A stretch of 64,000 nt of DNA from Bacillus methanolicus PB1. Its GTDB lineage: Bacteria > Bacillota > Bacilli > Bacillales > Cytobacillaceae. The position numbers and the translations under genes are program-made. The notes under the pieces were generated by a model. The model searched no databases and was not told the origin of the DNA. It saw only the letters and a program-made list of their open reading frames with translations. The stretch spans positions 744,001 through 808,000 of the forward strand of contig NZ_AFEU01000001.1 in assembly GCF_000262755.1 (NCBI RefSeq). Reading direction: 5' to 3'. Below, in pieces: positions 27,761 through 36,474 of the stretch (within the stretch, counting starts at the first letter, position 1; each line of letters opens with the position of its first letter).

Positions 27761-28717
27761 ATGGCTACTAGTACAATTGAAGTTGTTGTAGAAGAAATTA
27801 AACGTGAATCCCCAACAGTTAAAAGTTTTAAGCTGGTGGCAGCAAACGGTTCGTCATTGCCACGTTTTAGTGGAGGATCTCACATTACGACATATGTACA
27901 AACCGAATACGGGCTAATCGAACGTCACTATTCACTAACAACTGATCCTGACATAACAGACTACTATCAAATTGCCATTCGCCGTAGTGATCAGTCAAGA
28001 GGAGGATCCATTTATTGGCATGATCATATAAAAATAGGAGATAAACTTTATATCAGCTATCCAAAAAACCATTTTCCACTTAGCTTCAGAGCCAAACACC
28101 ATGTGTTTTTTGCTGCCGGTATCGGAATTACTCCTTTTCTTGCGATGGCGGCAGACCTAAAAAAGAAAGGGAAGTCATTTGAATTGCATTATGCAGCTCC
28201 TTCAAAGGAATTGTGTGCCTTTCATGACTTTCTACTCTCTATTTATCCAGACGAAACTCATTTTTATTTCTCAAAAGAAAAACGAAAAATGACAACGGAT
28301 TTAATGAAAAATCAACCGATAGGAACACATGTCTACTTTTGTGGAACTGAAGCGATGATAAGAGAATATGCCGAGGCTGCAAAAGCATTCGGTTATCCCG
28401 AAAAAAGTATCCACTTTGAACTCTTTACCCCTCCTGATTTTGGTCCACTACAGGCTTTCCAGGTAAAGCTAAATAAAAGCAATCAAGTGCTTGATGTGCA
28501 GGAAGGAAAAACCCTGCTGGAAACTCTGTTAACACATAATATTCAAGCACCGTATTCTTGTAAAATTGGTGGATGTGGAAGCTGTCAAGTCAACGTACTG
28601 AAAGGAGAAATTGATCACAGAGATTTCTACCTTTCTGATACTGAGAAAAAAGAAGGTAATGTCATGTTAACATGTGTTTCAAGAGCAAAATCTGGATATC
28701 TTATTTTGGACCTATAG
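27761..28717 (+). CDS. PDR/VanB-type oxidoreductase, demethylase reductase subunit
   Basis: A 318-aa phthalate-dioxygenase-reductase-like protein in three parts: flavin domain (1-105, with ERHYSLTTDP), NAD(P)H domain (105-225, with FFAAGIGITPFLAMA and YFCGTEAMI) and C-terminal plant-type 2Fe-2S ferredoxin (235-318, CKIGGCGSCQVNVLKG and MLTCVSRA). It delivers electrons from NAD(P)H to the heme subunit. It starts 34 nt after the DmmA-like gene with GAGGTG before ATG 27761. Domain order is the same as in known dimethylamine monooxygenase reductases. Confidence 0.93.
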   Translation: MATSTIEVVVEEIKRESPTVKSFKLVAANGSSLPRFSGGSHITTYVQTEYGLIERHYSLTTDPDITDYYQIAIRRSDQSRGGSIYWHDHIKIGDKLYISYPKNHFPLSFRAKHHVFFAAGIGITPFLAMAADLKKKGKSFELHYAAPSKELCAFHDFLLSIYPDETHFYFSKEKRKMTTDLMKNQPIGTHVYFCGTEAMIREYAEAAKAFGYPEKSIHFELFTPPDFGPLQAFQVKLNKSNQVLDVQEGKTLLETLLTHNIQAPYSCKIGGCGSCQVNVLKGEIDHRDFYLSDTEKKEGNVMLTCVSRAKSGYLILDL

Positions 28718-28760
28718 TCCTATAGTATTGAAGAAACACATAAAAAAGGAGCTATTAAAA

Positions 28761-29492
28761 ATGCACACTACAAAGGTCATGAGCACTAATGATTTCGATT
28801 TCATGATTAACGGTGACAAGGGCTCTCTAGAGGATTTATTCCCGGGGTTCAATGTGCAAGATCGTCTAGGAATTGTAGTACGGCAACCTGGTGGAAGCGC
28901 CGGTGCGAGTGCCCTACTCATGGCAGCAGTAACGAGATTCTATGATTTTTATCGCCCATGGCTCGCAGACGAACCTGACAAACTGCGAATTTACCCAGAA
29001 TTCTTCATCTTCCATGTGGGAAAGAAGCATATGGACCATTACTGGATGGATGTGTGGACGCCAAACAAAGAGGTTATTGTGGAGGATGATCCCGAGCAAA
29101 TTCTAGAGGCAATTAACGACCGTGGTATAACCCGTTTGCTCGTTGAAGACATTACACCATCGCCCGCGACATTTTTACATGAAACAATCAGCAGCGCTGA
29201 ACACCGGATTGTCAGCGCTCTAGCTTACTCTCCAACCGGGCGAGTTCATCATGGCGACGTGAGCATCACGAGTTGTTCTGCTGCAGAACGGTTCGTTTTT
29301 GCCTCGTTTAAGAGATCGAGAAAGCTGTTAAAAAAAACATACGAGGAGTTACAACGAGAACGAGAGGCACTAATTGTCAATGGCCGTGTGATAGAAACTT
29401 ATCGTCGGATTGAGATAGCTAACGCTATCCAAATGCTCACGTATTCCACTGGTCCAGGCCCTACTACAAGTCACTATATTTCTATGTTATGA
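28761..29492 (+). CDS. conserved protein of unknown function, fourth gene of the demethylase operon
   Basis: A 243-aa soluble protein with no signal peptide or membrane span. I do not recognise the family. Distinctive stretches are RLGIVVRQPGGSAGASALL (a Gly-rich loop), YPEFFIFHVGKKHMDHYWMD, LLVEDITPSPATFLHETI and TGRVHHGDVSITSC. The many His and acidic residues could bind a metal or folate, which is only speculation. It lies 43 bp after the reductase gene with AAAAGGAG before ATG 28761. Being last in the operon, it could handle a product (formaldehyde or methylamine) or be an accessory subunit. An IS6 remnant starts 9 bp after its stop. Confidence 0.8.
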   Translation: MHTTKVMSTNDFDFMINGDKGSLEDLFPGFNVQDRLGIVVRQPGGSAGASALLMAAVTRFYDFYRPWLADEPDKLRIYPEFFIFHVGKKHMDHYWMDVWTPNKEVIVEDDPEQILEAINDRGITRLLVEDITPSPATFLHETISSAEHRIVSALAYSPTGRVHHGDVSITSCSAAERFVFASFKRSRKLLKKTYEELQREREALIVNGRVIETYRRIEIANAIQMLTYSTGPGPTTSHYISML

Positions 29493-29500
29493 GAAACTGT

Positions 29501-30130
29501 GGTTCTGGTGCGAAAATAATTGATAAGAAAATAGAACCCATATTATCTGCTAACTTTTAAGATATGATACCAAACATCATATGTATGAATTCAATCTCAT
29601 TTTTTTTCCTTTTTTTCATCATATGCATGACTTCGATGCCAGTTATCATCCAAGGGGCTATTAGAAAGGATTTTAACCCTAATATGGAACGAACTCGCTT
29701 CTTTATGAAACGATGGTCTTGTTCACCATATTGTTGAGATATCTAACTTGCCTTATTTATATACCTACAAGTATACGTCTTTCTTCTTCTAATTTCAATT
29801 ACTACAGGATAGGCTGGGTTTTTATCCACTGTTATGACTCGATGACTGGAAACATTGAAAGAACGCTTGACTGCTTGTTTATCTCTCGATTCACTTATAA
29901 ACAAATAATGGTGTTTTCTTCGTAATCCACTGCACGAAATAGAAACGTCCAATGACCTTTTGTATCATCAACTCTCAAGGAGTCATTTTGTTGGCTTAAG
30001 ATAACACCGTACTCTTTTATCTAATTCAGGCCCATATTGATGAACGCATAATCGTTTGTTTAAGCCATGGATAAGCCGCGTTCCTCCATCATTTCCACCA
30101 AATCACGAATACTGATAAATTATAACTTGC
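29501..30130 (-). mobile_element. degenerate IS6-family (IS240-like) insertion sequence
   Basis: The plus-strand left end is GGTTCTGGTGCGAAAATAAT, an IS6-type terminal repeat. On the minus strand, in broken frames, transposase pieces appear in order: SIRDLVEMMEERGLSMA (about 30110-30060), SLRVDDTKGHWTFLFRAVDY, FNVSSHRVITVDKNPAYPVV, VEQDHRFIKKRVRSILGLKS and IEVMHMMKK near 29620. Stops and frameshifts make it inactive, and the N-terminus and the other terminal repeat are missing. It occupies the gap between the demethylase operon and the first ammonium transporter. A shorter remnant of the same end lies at 36475. Confidence 0.88.
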
Positions 30131-30198
30131 GGATAAGAACTAGCGCTTATAGGCTAAAGTCCTTTTTTCATTAACAGCTGTAAAATAAAAATCAAAAA

Positions 30199-30243
30199 GG
30201 AGCTGAGACTCAAAAGCTTAATTTTGCTTTAAGTCTAAGCTCC
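30199..30243 (-). terminator. terminator of the FAD synthetase-amt operon
   Basis: Minus strand: GGAGCTTAGACTTAAAGC, a loop, an imperfect complement ending CAGCTCC, then five T. It lies directly after the transporter stop. Confidence 0.85.
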
Positions 30244-30251
30244 CTCTTTTT

Positions 30252-31646
30252 TTACAACACACCTCTTTGGGAAGCGCCTTGTTCTGATATTGAACTTAGT
30301 TTGTTTAAATTAACTGATTGAGCTGTAGTATAGTATGCTGGCTCTTCATGAAAACTCAAATCTAAACCAAGTAACTCTTCTTCTTTGCTCACACGTAATG
30401 GTGTAAACAAGCTAATGAGTTTTAAGATTACAAATGTTCCCACTATAGCTAAGATTACTGCTGCTGCTACACCTGTAAGCTGATGAAGCAGTTGTTCTGG
30501 ATTACCGTAAAGCAATCCATCTTTTCCGGCCGGATTCACCTCTTTTGTAGCAAAAATGCCTGTGGCAAGAGCACCCCAAATACCAGCCATTCCATGTACT
30601 CCGAATGCATCTAGCGTGTCATCATACTTTAAGCGGGCTTTCAAGAAGTTAATACTGAAGTAGCAAACCGGAGCGGAAATTAAGCCGATCACCAAAGCTG
30701 AAGGAATCGTCACATACCCTGCGCCGGGTGTAACCGCAACTAATCCAGCAATTGCTCCGGTAGCTGTTCCTACTAGAGATGGACGTTTACGGAACTTCCA
30801 TTCAATCACAAGCCAGCCAACCCCAGCGGCCGCTCCAGCAACATGAGTAGTTACAAAGGCCAAAGATGTGATTCCCCCCGAAGCAAGTGCACTGCCGCCG
30901 TTAAATCCAAACCAGCCAAACCAAAGGGTAGCAGCACCAATCAAAAATAGGACAATATTATGCGGACGATGTTCATGAGAGAGATGCTCCTGTCTTGGGC
31001 CAATCATCAATGCTGCTACAAGAGCACTCACTCCCGACAAAATGTGGACGACAGTTCCACCGGCAAAGTCAAGCTCCCCCAGTTGAAAAAGCCATCCGCC
31101 TCCCCACACCCAGTGAGCCATCGGGGCGTAAACAATGGTAGGCCATAGAACAGCAAACGCTACCCATGCCGAAAAAGAAATCCGGCCAGCAATCCCACCT
31201 GAGATGATGGCCACCGTGATAGCAGCATAGACAGTCTGCAGCATTGCGAACAGATTGTGCGGTATCGTTAACGTCCCGAATGCCGCTTCTGCCCCAACCC
31301 CATTAAAGCCAAGATAATCAAGCCCTCCTATGAAACCTCCAATATCTGTACCATAGCTAAGGCTATATCCCCATAGAACCCAGACAACGCTGACAATTAG
31401 AAGACTAACAAAGCTGTGCATAGTTGTCGACACTACATTTCGGTCACTAACCAATCCGCCATAGAAGAGTGCTAAACCAGGGACATGCATGAATAAAACA
31501 AGGGCAGTGGCAATAAGAATCCAAGTCGTGTCTCCTGTGTCGATTTTAGGTTCGTTTCCCGCAGCAAATGCATTTATTGGAAAAATTATCATAAGCCCTA
31601 ATACAAACGCTAATAAAGAACCTTTCTTTTTAAATAAATGAATCAT
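30252..31646 (-). CDS. amt: ammonium transporter, Amt family (copy 1)
   Basis: A 464-aa Amt/Mep/Rh channel with a cleaved N-terminal signal segment (residues 1-28) and eleven membrane helices. The twin pore histidines are in GGTVVHILSGVSALV and DAFGVHGMAGIWG; other markers are GLALFYGGLV and MAHWVWGGGW. The C-terminal tail EELLGLDLSFHEEPAY is the cytosolic gate that GlnK would bind in other systems, but no glnK/glnB gene adjoins it. It is the second gene after the FAD synthetase gene. AGGGGG before ATG 31646 is the ribosome site. It is very similar to copies at 33003 and 37078. Confidence 0.95.
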   Translation of the reverse strand: MIHLFKKKGSLLAFVLGLMIIFPINAFAAGNEPKIDTGDTTWILIATALVLFMHVPGLALFYGGLVSDRNVVSTTMHSFVSLLIVSVVWVLWGYSLSYGTDIGGFIGGLDYLGFNGVGAEAAFGTLTIPHNLFAMLQTVYAAITVAIISGGIAGRISFSAWVAFAVLWPTIVYAPMAHWVWGGGWLFQLGELDFAGGTVVHILSGVSALVAALMIGPRQEHLSHEHRPHNIVLFLIGAATLWFGWFGFNGGSALASGGITSLAFVTTHVAGAAAGVGWLVIEWKFRKRPSLVGTATGAIAGLVAVTPGAGYVTIPSALVIGLISAPVCYFSINFLKARLKYDDTLDAFGVHGMAGIWGALATGIFATKEVNPAGKDGLLYGNPEQLLHQLTGVAAAVILAIVGTFVILKLISLFTPLRVSKEEELLGLDLSFHEEPAYYTTAQSVNLNKLSSISEQGASQRGVL

Positions 31647-31772
31647 ATTGTAACCCCCTTATAGTGTAAATAAGTGTTATCGGAACTATGAAATAGATAT
31701 TTAATTTACAATAGTTTAAAAACAACCGGCGTTCCCTTAAAAGTCAACTGCATGATCGATTGCAGTGGTTTA

Positions 31773-32345
31773 CTATTTATTGGTTATATATTTGTCCTCC
31801 TTACTATCATGGAATAAAGTTTGCCAGCCCAAGAGCCGTTCGGCCTGGTATAACATGTCTTGCATCATAAGAGTACGAATTCGACTAGAAGAAATGATTT
31901 CTCCTAAATCGCAGCGAATCGGATCCAAAACATGTACAGTAAAACGTTCACGTAAGGTGTTTATGTTCCCTTCCTTATTTCTTCCAAACTGAAAATCCGG
32001 ACCCGCCCATATCTCTAAAGGATTCAAGTCTGTAAGTTCATCAAGAAATGAACTGGCTCCTCTTGTAACATAGTCAGCGTCGAAGGATGCTACAATAACA
32101 TGGTCTACTCCAAGAAATCTGAGCCTTTTTATCTTCTCTGTTAGTGGTGTCAACAGCAGGGTATTCTTAAAATACACTCGCGGCGGCGGGTCAAAAGTAT
32201 ACACGACTAAGGGAACCTCGAGTTCTTTTGCACGTTCTTTTGCACGAGAAATCAAAGTCTGATGACCAAGGTGAACGCCATCTAACGCTCCAATAGTCAG
32301 TACTGATGCGGGAAGTTGCAAAGTTCGCTCAGTATGTATTCGCAT
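31773..32345 (-). CDS. stand-alone FAD synthetase (RibF N-terminal domain)
   Basis: A 190-aa protein containing only the adenylyltransferase part of RibF, which converts FMN and ATP to FAD. Motifs: GALDGVHLGHQTLI (nucleotide-binding HxGH), YTFDPPPRVYF, WAGPDFQFGRNKEGN and SSSRIR. The C-terminal riboflavin kinase domain is absent, so this is not the housekeeping bifunctional enzyme (about 310 aa). GGAGTG precedes ATG 32345; the frame runs on to 32468 without another good site. It is co-transcribed with amt copy 1 and likely supplies FAD for flavoenzymes of the island when they are induced. Confidence 0.87.
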   Translation of the reverse strand: MRIHTERTLQLPASVLTIGALDGVHLGHQTLISRAKERAKELEVPLVVYTFDPPPRVYFKNTLLLTPLTEKIKRLRFLGVDHVIVASFDADYVTRGASSFLDELTDLNPLEIWAGPDFQFGRNKEGNINTLRERFTVHVLDPIRCDLGEIISSSRIRTLMMQDMLYQAERLLGWQTLFHDSKEDKYITNK

Positions 32346-32564
32346 GTAAATCACTCCTTCAAGTTTTCTATCCACAATGCCATCATTCTTACGAGTGGAT
32401 AACAAGTAGGTCCTTTGAAACCATGAAAGTTCCATAAGTAAACTTCCTTTTGGTTGATCCTTTTTCACTCATTTTCTTCAACTCAATCTTTATATTTTTA
32501 TACCGCCTGCTTACATGATATTTACATTTCAATCTTACGATTTTTATTAGTCACCACACCTCCA

Positions 32565-32581
32565 TGTAAAAAAATGTTACA
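32565..32581 (-). promoter_or_regulatory. second GlnR/TnrA-type box in the FAD synthetase leader
   Basis: TGTAAAAAAATGTTACA exactly fits TGTNA-N7-TNACA. It lies about 25-40 nt downstream of the predicted start point, a position where bound regulator would repress or block. Confidence 0.6.
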
Positions 32582-32605
32582 AAAAAATTTATTTTCTATC
32601 GTATG

Positions 32606-32697
32606 GTAACCATATAATTACATAAAAAGTGAGAAAAACCTACTTGTTATTCCCGTATTTTGAGATAATTTTAGATTTTATGTTATAAAATCTAACA
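32606..32697 (-). promoter_or_regulatory. nitrogen-control promoter of the FAD synthetase-amt operon
   Basis: Minus-strand order: TGTTAGATTTTATAACA (32697-32681), 15 nt, TCTC-N7-GGGA (32665-32651), then a GTTTTTCTCACTTTTTATGT stretch and TTATAT at 32618-32613. It is the same layout and spacing as at 25134-25225. The remaining intergenic DNA to 33003 has only the terminator of amt copy 2. Confidence 0.75.
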
Positions 32698-32851
32698 TAC
32701 ATTTTTTTATTACCTAACTACTAAAATATAAAGCTTTGATAATGATCTAAAGTCTATATCAAAAAATAACAAAGTGGACGTATCAATTCATTTAATTGGA
32801 TAATAGAAATTCAACTTATGTCATTGCGATTAGATCAATTATATAAGAAAA

Positions 32852-32871
32852 AGCATGCTTACCAGCATGCT
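32852..32871 (-). terminator. terminator of the amt copy 2 operon
   Basis: AGCATGC and GCATGCT stem around a 6-nt loop; on the minus strand it is followed by TTTTTC. Confidence 0.75.
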
Positions 32872-33002
32872 ACTAAAATAAATGGAACCTCTTATTCTGT
32901 TTTGATTCGCTTTCTGCTTTGAGGAGGGAGTCGTATTGCATTTTACTTATCATAAAACAATAAAAATACTTTATACCATATGCCAACTATAGATTATTTA
33001 CT

Positions 33003-34406
33003 CTAGCTCTCTAATGGGCGCTCTGAAAGCGAACCTACACTTTTGGCCGGATGTATAATCGTTGAATTTGTATTAAGTGATTGGTAAGTAGTCATATATG
33101 CGGGTTCTTCGTGAAAACTCAAATCCAAGCCTATCAATTCATCTTCCTTGCTCACACGTAATGGAGTAAACAAACTAATGACTTTTAAGATAACCAATGT
33201 CCCTACGACGGCTAGGACCACTGTTACTCCTACTCCCATCATCTGAGGAAGAAGTTGTTCAGGATTACCGTAAAGCAAGCCATTATTACCAGCTGGATTT
33301 ACCTCTTTACTTGCAAAAATACCAGTAGCAAGCGCTCCCCAAATACCACCTATTCCATGTACACCAAAGGCATCTAATGTATCATCATATTTAAAACGGA
33401 CTTTCACGAAGTTAACGCCGAAGTAACAAACAAGACTACCGGTAAAACCAATAATTAAAGAAGAAGGAACGGTCACATAGCCAGCTGCCGGGGTAATTGC
33501 AACCAATCCGGCAATCGCTCCGGTTGCAGCACCAACAAGAGTCGGACGTTTTCGGATTATCCATTCGATAGCAAGCCAACTAATCCCCGCTGCACATGCG
33601 GCCACATGCGTATTAGCAAAGGCAAGTGATGCTAATCCTCCGGAGGCAAGTGCACTGCCGCCATTAAATGCCAACCAACCAAACCAAAGAGTAGCAGCGC
33701 CAATTAGAAACAAAACAAGATTGTGCGGAGCATTTTCATGTTTATCGTGCCTAGGGCCAATAATCAATGCTGCCACCAGAGCACTAACTCCAGCAAGAAC
33801 GTGAACAACAGTTCCACCGGCGAAATCTAGTTCTCCTAGATTAGATAGCCAGCCGCCTCCCCACACCCAGTGAGCCATCGGAGCATAAATCAAGGAAGAC
33901 CATAAAATTGAAAATATGATCCAAGCCGGAAATGCGATGCGGCCTGTAATCCCTCCCGAAACAATCGCAACTGTAATCGCAGCAAAAGTGGTCTGGAAGA
34001 TGGCGTAAATATAATGCGGGATCGTTAAAGTACCGAAAGTCGCTTCCGCCCCGACATCTTTAAAGCCAATGTAGTCAAAACCGCCAATAATACCACCAAT
34101 ATCAGTTCCATACGTAAGGCTGTATCCCCACAGTACCCAAACCACACTTACAACCAAAAGACTGGTAAAACTGTGCATCATTGTAGATACTACATTTTTT
34201 TGACTGACTAGCCCTCCGTAAAAAAGGGCAAGACCCGGTACGTGCATAAACAATACAATGGCAGTGGCAGCCAAAATCCATGTTGCATCTCCTGTGTCAA
34301 CTTTAACTGTGTTTTCCTGCGCAAATGCGGCTAGTGGAGAAAATAACGAAAAACATAATGTGGACATTAATAACAGCGGAACTCTCCTTTTAAATAAATG
34401 TCTCAT
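33003..34406 (-). CDS. amt: ammonium transporter, Amt family (copy 2)
   Basis: A 467-aa Amt channel with an N-terminal signal segment ending near AFA-Q and eleven helices. Pore histidines: GGTVVHVLAGVSALV and DAFGVHGIGGIWG. The C-terminal tail is EDELIGLDLSFHEEPAY. It follows the acyl-CoA-dehydrogenase-like gene after 70 bp in the same direction and is the last gene of that unit. AAGGAG precedes ATG 34406. No PII protein gene is adjacent. Sequence similarity to copies 1 and 3 is very high, pointing to duplication within the island or a close relative. Confidence 0.95.
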   Translation of the reverse strand: MRHLFKRRVPLLLMSTLCFSLFSPLAAFAQENTVKVDTGDATWILAATAIVLFMHVPGLALFYGGLVSQKNVVSTMMHSFTSLLVVSVVWVLWGYSLTYGTDIGGIIGGFDYIGFKDVGAEATFGTLTIPHYIYAIFQTTFAAITVAIVSGGITGRIAFPAWIIFSILWSSLIYAPMAHWVWGGGWLSNLGELDFAGGTVVHVLAGVSALVAALIIGPRHDKHENAPHNLVLFLIGAATLWFGWLAFNGGSALASGGLASLAFANTHVAACAAGISWLAIEWIIRKRPTLVGAATGAIAGLVAITPAAGYVTVPSSLIIGFTGSLVCYFGVNFVKVRFKYDDTLDAFGVHGIGGIWGALATGIFASKEVNPAGNNGLLYGNPEQLLPQMMGVGVTVVLAVVGTLVILKVISLFTPLRVSKEDELIGLDLSFHEEPAYMTTYQSLNTNSTIIHPAKSVGSLSERPLES

Positions 34407-34475
34407 ATTATAATCTCCTTACAATATAGTGATGGCTATTGACAGAATATCTTTCAGCACAATAGAAGTCGCTGC

Positions 34476-35696
34476 CTATTCAAACCACGGAACTTCAATT
34501 AATGTACGGCCGATCCATTCACGTAAAATTTCATTTGTAGGTCCCATTAATGCCCCGGCACGGCCGTCGCGTAAATATTTTTCTACCTGACCTGTCAGAT
34601 AGCCCCTTCCACCCGAAACTTGCAGCGCCTGATTTGTTACCTGGATGACAATATCGGCGGCATGTGTTTTTAGCTCCCACAGCGGATAAAGGCATGTGGA
34701 CAATGTTTGACCGTTTTCTATACACTGATCCATGCCTTCAGCTGTTCGATAAAGCATATTTCTTGCACTATCGATCAAAATTTGGGCTTTTGCCAGTTCG
34801 TGACGTATAACCTGATAGCCGGCAACAGATTGCCCGGTATCTTGATGAACCTTTTTCCTGGCACTGTCAATCGCAGCGTTCAGTGCTCCCTGAGCAATAC
34901 CAATCCAACAGGCAGAAGTTCCCAATAAAAACAATGGATCGATAACATTATCATTAAAAAAGTTCATCCCACCTTCACTACCAAGGCGATTGTAGATTGG
35001 TACTAAAACATCTTTAAATTTCATCGGACCGCTGGCATTCCCGCGCAGTCCCATAGCTGAAAACGGAAAATATTCAACCCCATCCTGATTCTTATCTACA
35101 ATTAAAAACATTAATTTGTCCGATTCGATACTGTCCGGATAATTTGTACAAACAATATACCAATCAGCTTCACCAGCGCTTGTGACAAATGATTTCTCTG
35201 CATTTAATAAATATCCGTTTCCTCTTCGAGGAGCAGAGCTAACAACATTCCAAAAGTGACTTCCAGTTGCAGGTTCACTGAAGGCCAGTGCACCAATCTC
35301 TCCTTTAAGCACACCAGGGATATACCGCTGACGCTGTTCATTGGACCCTGCTGAATAAAGTGTTTGTACTGCTGCTGTATGCATGACCCAACACATAGTA
35401 GATGAAGCACAGTACTGTGCGAAGCTCTCAGCTAACACAGCAAATCCGGTAAGCCCTGCTCCAAGACCACCATCCTCAACCGAAATGGTAACTGCACCAA
35501 ATCCCGCTTCAGCGATTGCCTTTAAACTTTCGCGAGGATAACGGCCTTCCTTATCGGAAATAGAAGCCCGGGGAAGCAACTCATTCTTTCCAATCGCGTG
35601 CGCCTTTTCACGCAGTTTCTCATGCCCCGCCGGACATCTCCACCAGCTTGGAATCTGCATGATTCCTTCATTTAATACTGTGTTATTGATTGCCAT
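34476..35696 (-). CDS. acyl-CoA dehydrogenase-like flavoprotein
   Basis: A 406-aa protein with the three-domain acyl-CoA dehydrogenase fold: helical N-terminal part (30-130), beta domain with FSEPATGSHFWNV and FVTSAGEADWYIV (FAD and substrate loops), and C-terminal helical part with QVSGGRGYLTGQVEKYLRDG. The usual catalytic Glu near the C-terminus (the E of YEGT in medium-chain enzymes) aligns to Gly in ALMGPTNEI, so it may not be a true dehydrogenase; flavin N- or C-monooxygenases share this fold. It precedes amt copy 2. GGAGTG precedes ATG 35696. The substrate is unknown; an amine or nitro compound would suit the context. Confidence 0.8.
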   Translation of the reverse strand: MAINNTVLNEGIMQIPSWWRCPAGHEKLREKAHAIGKNELLPRASISDKEGRYPRESLKAIAEAGFGAVTISVEDGGLGAGLTGFAVLAESFAQYCASSTMCWVMHTAAVQTLYSAGSNEQRQRYIPGVLKGEIGALAFSEPATGSHFWNVVSSAPRRGNGYLLNAEKSFVTSAGEADWYIVCTNYPDSIESDKLMFLIVDKNQDGVEYFPFSAMGLRGNASGPMKFKDVLVPIYNRLGSEGGMNFFNDNVIDPLFLLGTSACWIGIAQGALNAAIDSARKKVHQDTGQSVAGYQVIRHELAKAQILIDSARNMLYRTAEGMDQCIENGQTLSTCLYPLWELKTHAADIVIQVTNQALQVSGGRGYLTGQVEKYLRDGRAGALMGPTNEILREWIGRTLIEVPWFE

Positions 35697-35839
35697 TTTT
35701 ATTCACTCCTTAGCAATTTTGGTTTATATTTAAGAAGGTTCAGGAAATTAATTTAAGTAAATTCTTGTCGCCTTCCCTGCCCTATAAATCTTTCTATAAA
35801 TTTTCAAGCTTGTATAAGCCAGGTCATGTTCTATTTATT

Positions 35840-36252
35840 TTACATAAAGGATGACTCAGGCAGTCGATGACCTGTATAAAAAGCTTCCCCGTCACTTTCC
35901 TTATCAAAAATGACCGTTGTGTCCGGAGTAAAGATTAAAACATCTCCAGCCTCTGCCACATATTTTTCTCCCTGATCATCACGCACCACAATCTTGCCCT
36001 TTAAAACCACCTTTACCTCTAAGTACGTATAGGTGAATTCAAAATCTTCCGAAGACTGCATGGAAAAGTAACCTAACGATAATGCATTTTCTTTGGATAT
36101 CACTGGAACATCAATAATATGGCTTTTTAATGCCGGAATTCCCAGTAACCCGTTTAGTTCTTTCTTTGCATAAGTACCCGCTTTAATTAACTGGAACCTG
36201 ATTTTTGGCTTAAATAATTGAATTCTGTTTTTGTTAATGTTTTCTTACACAT
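35840..36252 (-). pseudogene. frameshifted inverted copy of the EutQ-like cupin gene
   Basis: The minus strand repeats the cupin gene at 25356-25769 almost base for base. Near the start, GGTGTCCAG of the intact copy is GGTTCCAG here; the single-base loss brings in a TAA a few codons later. An in-frame restart at 36103 keeps the last 87 residues, ending GHRLPESSFM. The promoter region is also shared in layout. It stands first in the unit that continues to the acyl-CoA dehydrogenase-like gene and amt copy 2. Confidence 0.92.
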
Positions 36253-36365
36253 TTTTTCATCTAAGTATTTTTTGTCTTTCTTATATTTTTTCAACCAGTC
36301 TTACTTCCCAAAACCCCCTCCTTTAATGTTAGGAATAGTAACAAAACTATTAATAATCTTATTAG

Positions 36366-36458
36366 TATGACTTTATATTCACACAAACTAATTCGTAAAT
36401 AAACCGAATTTTCCTAAATATCGGGATTAAGCCAAATTTCATGTAATAAAAACTAACA
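36366..36458 (-). promoter_or_regulatory. nitrogen-control promoter of the cupin-pseudogene / flavoprotein / amt unit
   Basis: Minus strand: TGTTAGTTTTTATTACA (36458-36442), 15 nt, TCCC-N7-AGGA (36426-36412), then TGTGTGAATATAAAG as the -10 region. The box again centres about 84 bp before the predicted start point. Confidence 0.72.
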
Positions 36459-36474
36459 TACAAATAGATTTATT

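Noticed and set aside
29713-29925. Short plus-strand frame after the demethylase operon
   Set aside because: It is antisense to the IS6 transposase remnant.
36220-36252. TGTTA-N8-TTACA near the start of the cupin pseudogene
   Set aside because: The spacer is 8, not 7, and the sequence is the coding start shared with the intact cupin gene, so it is not counted as a nitrogen box.
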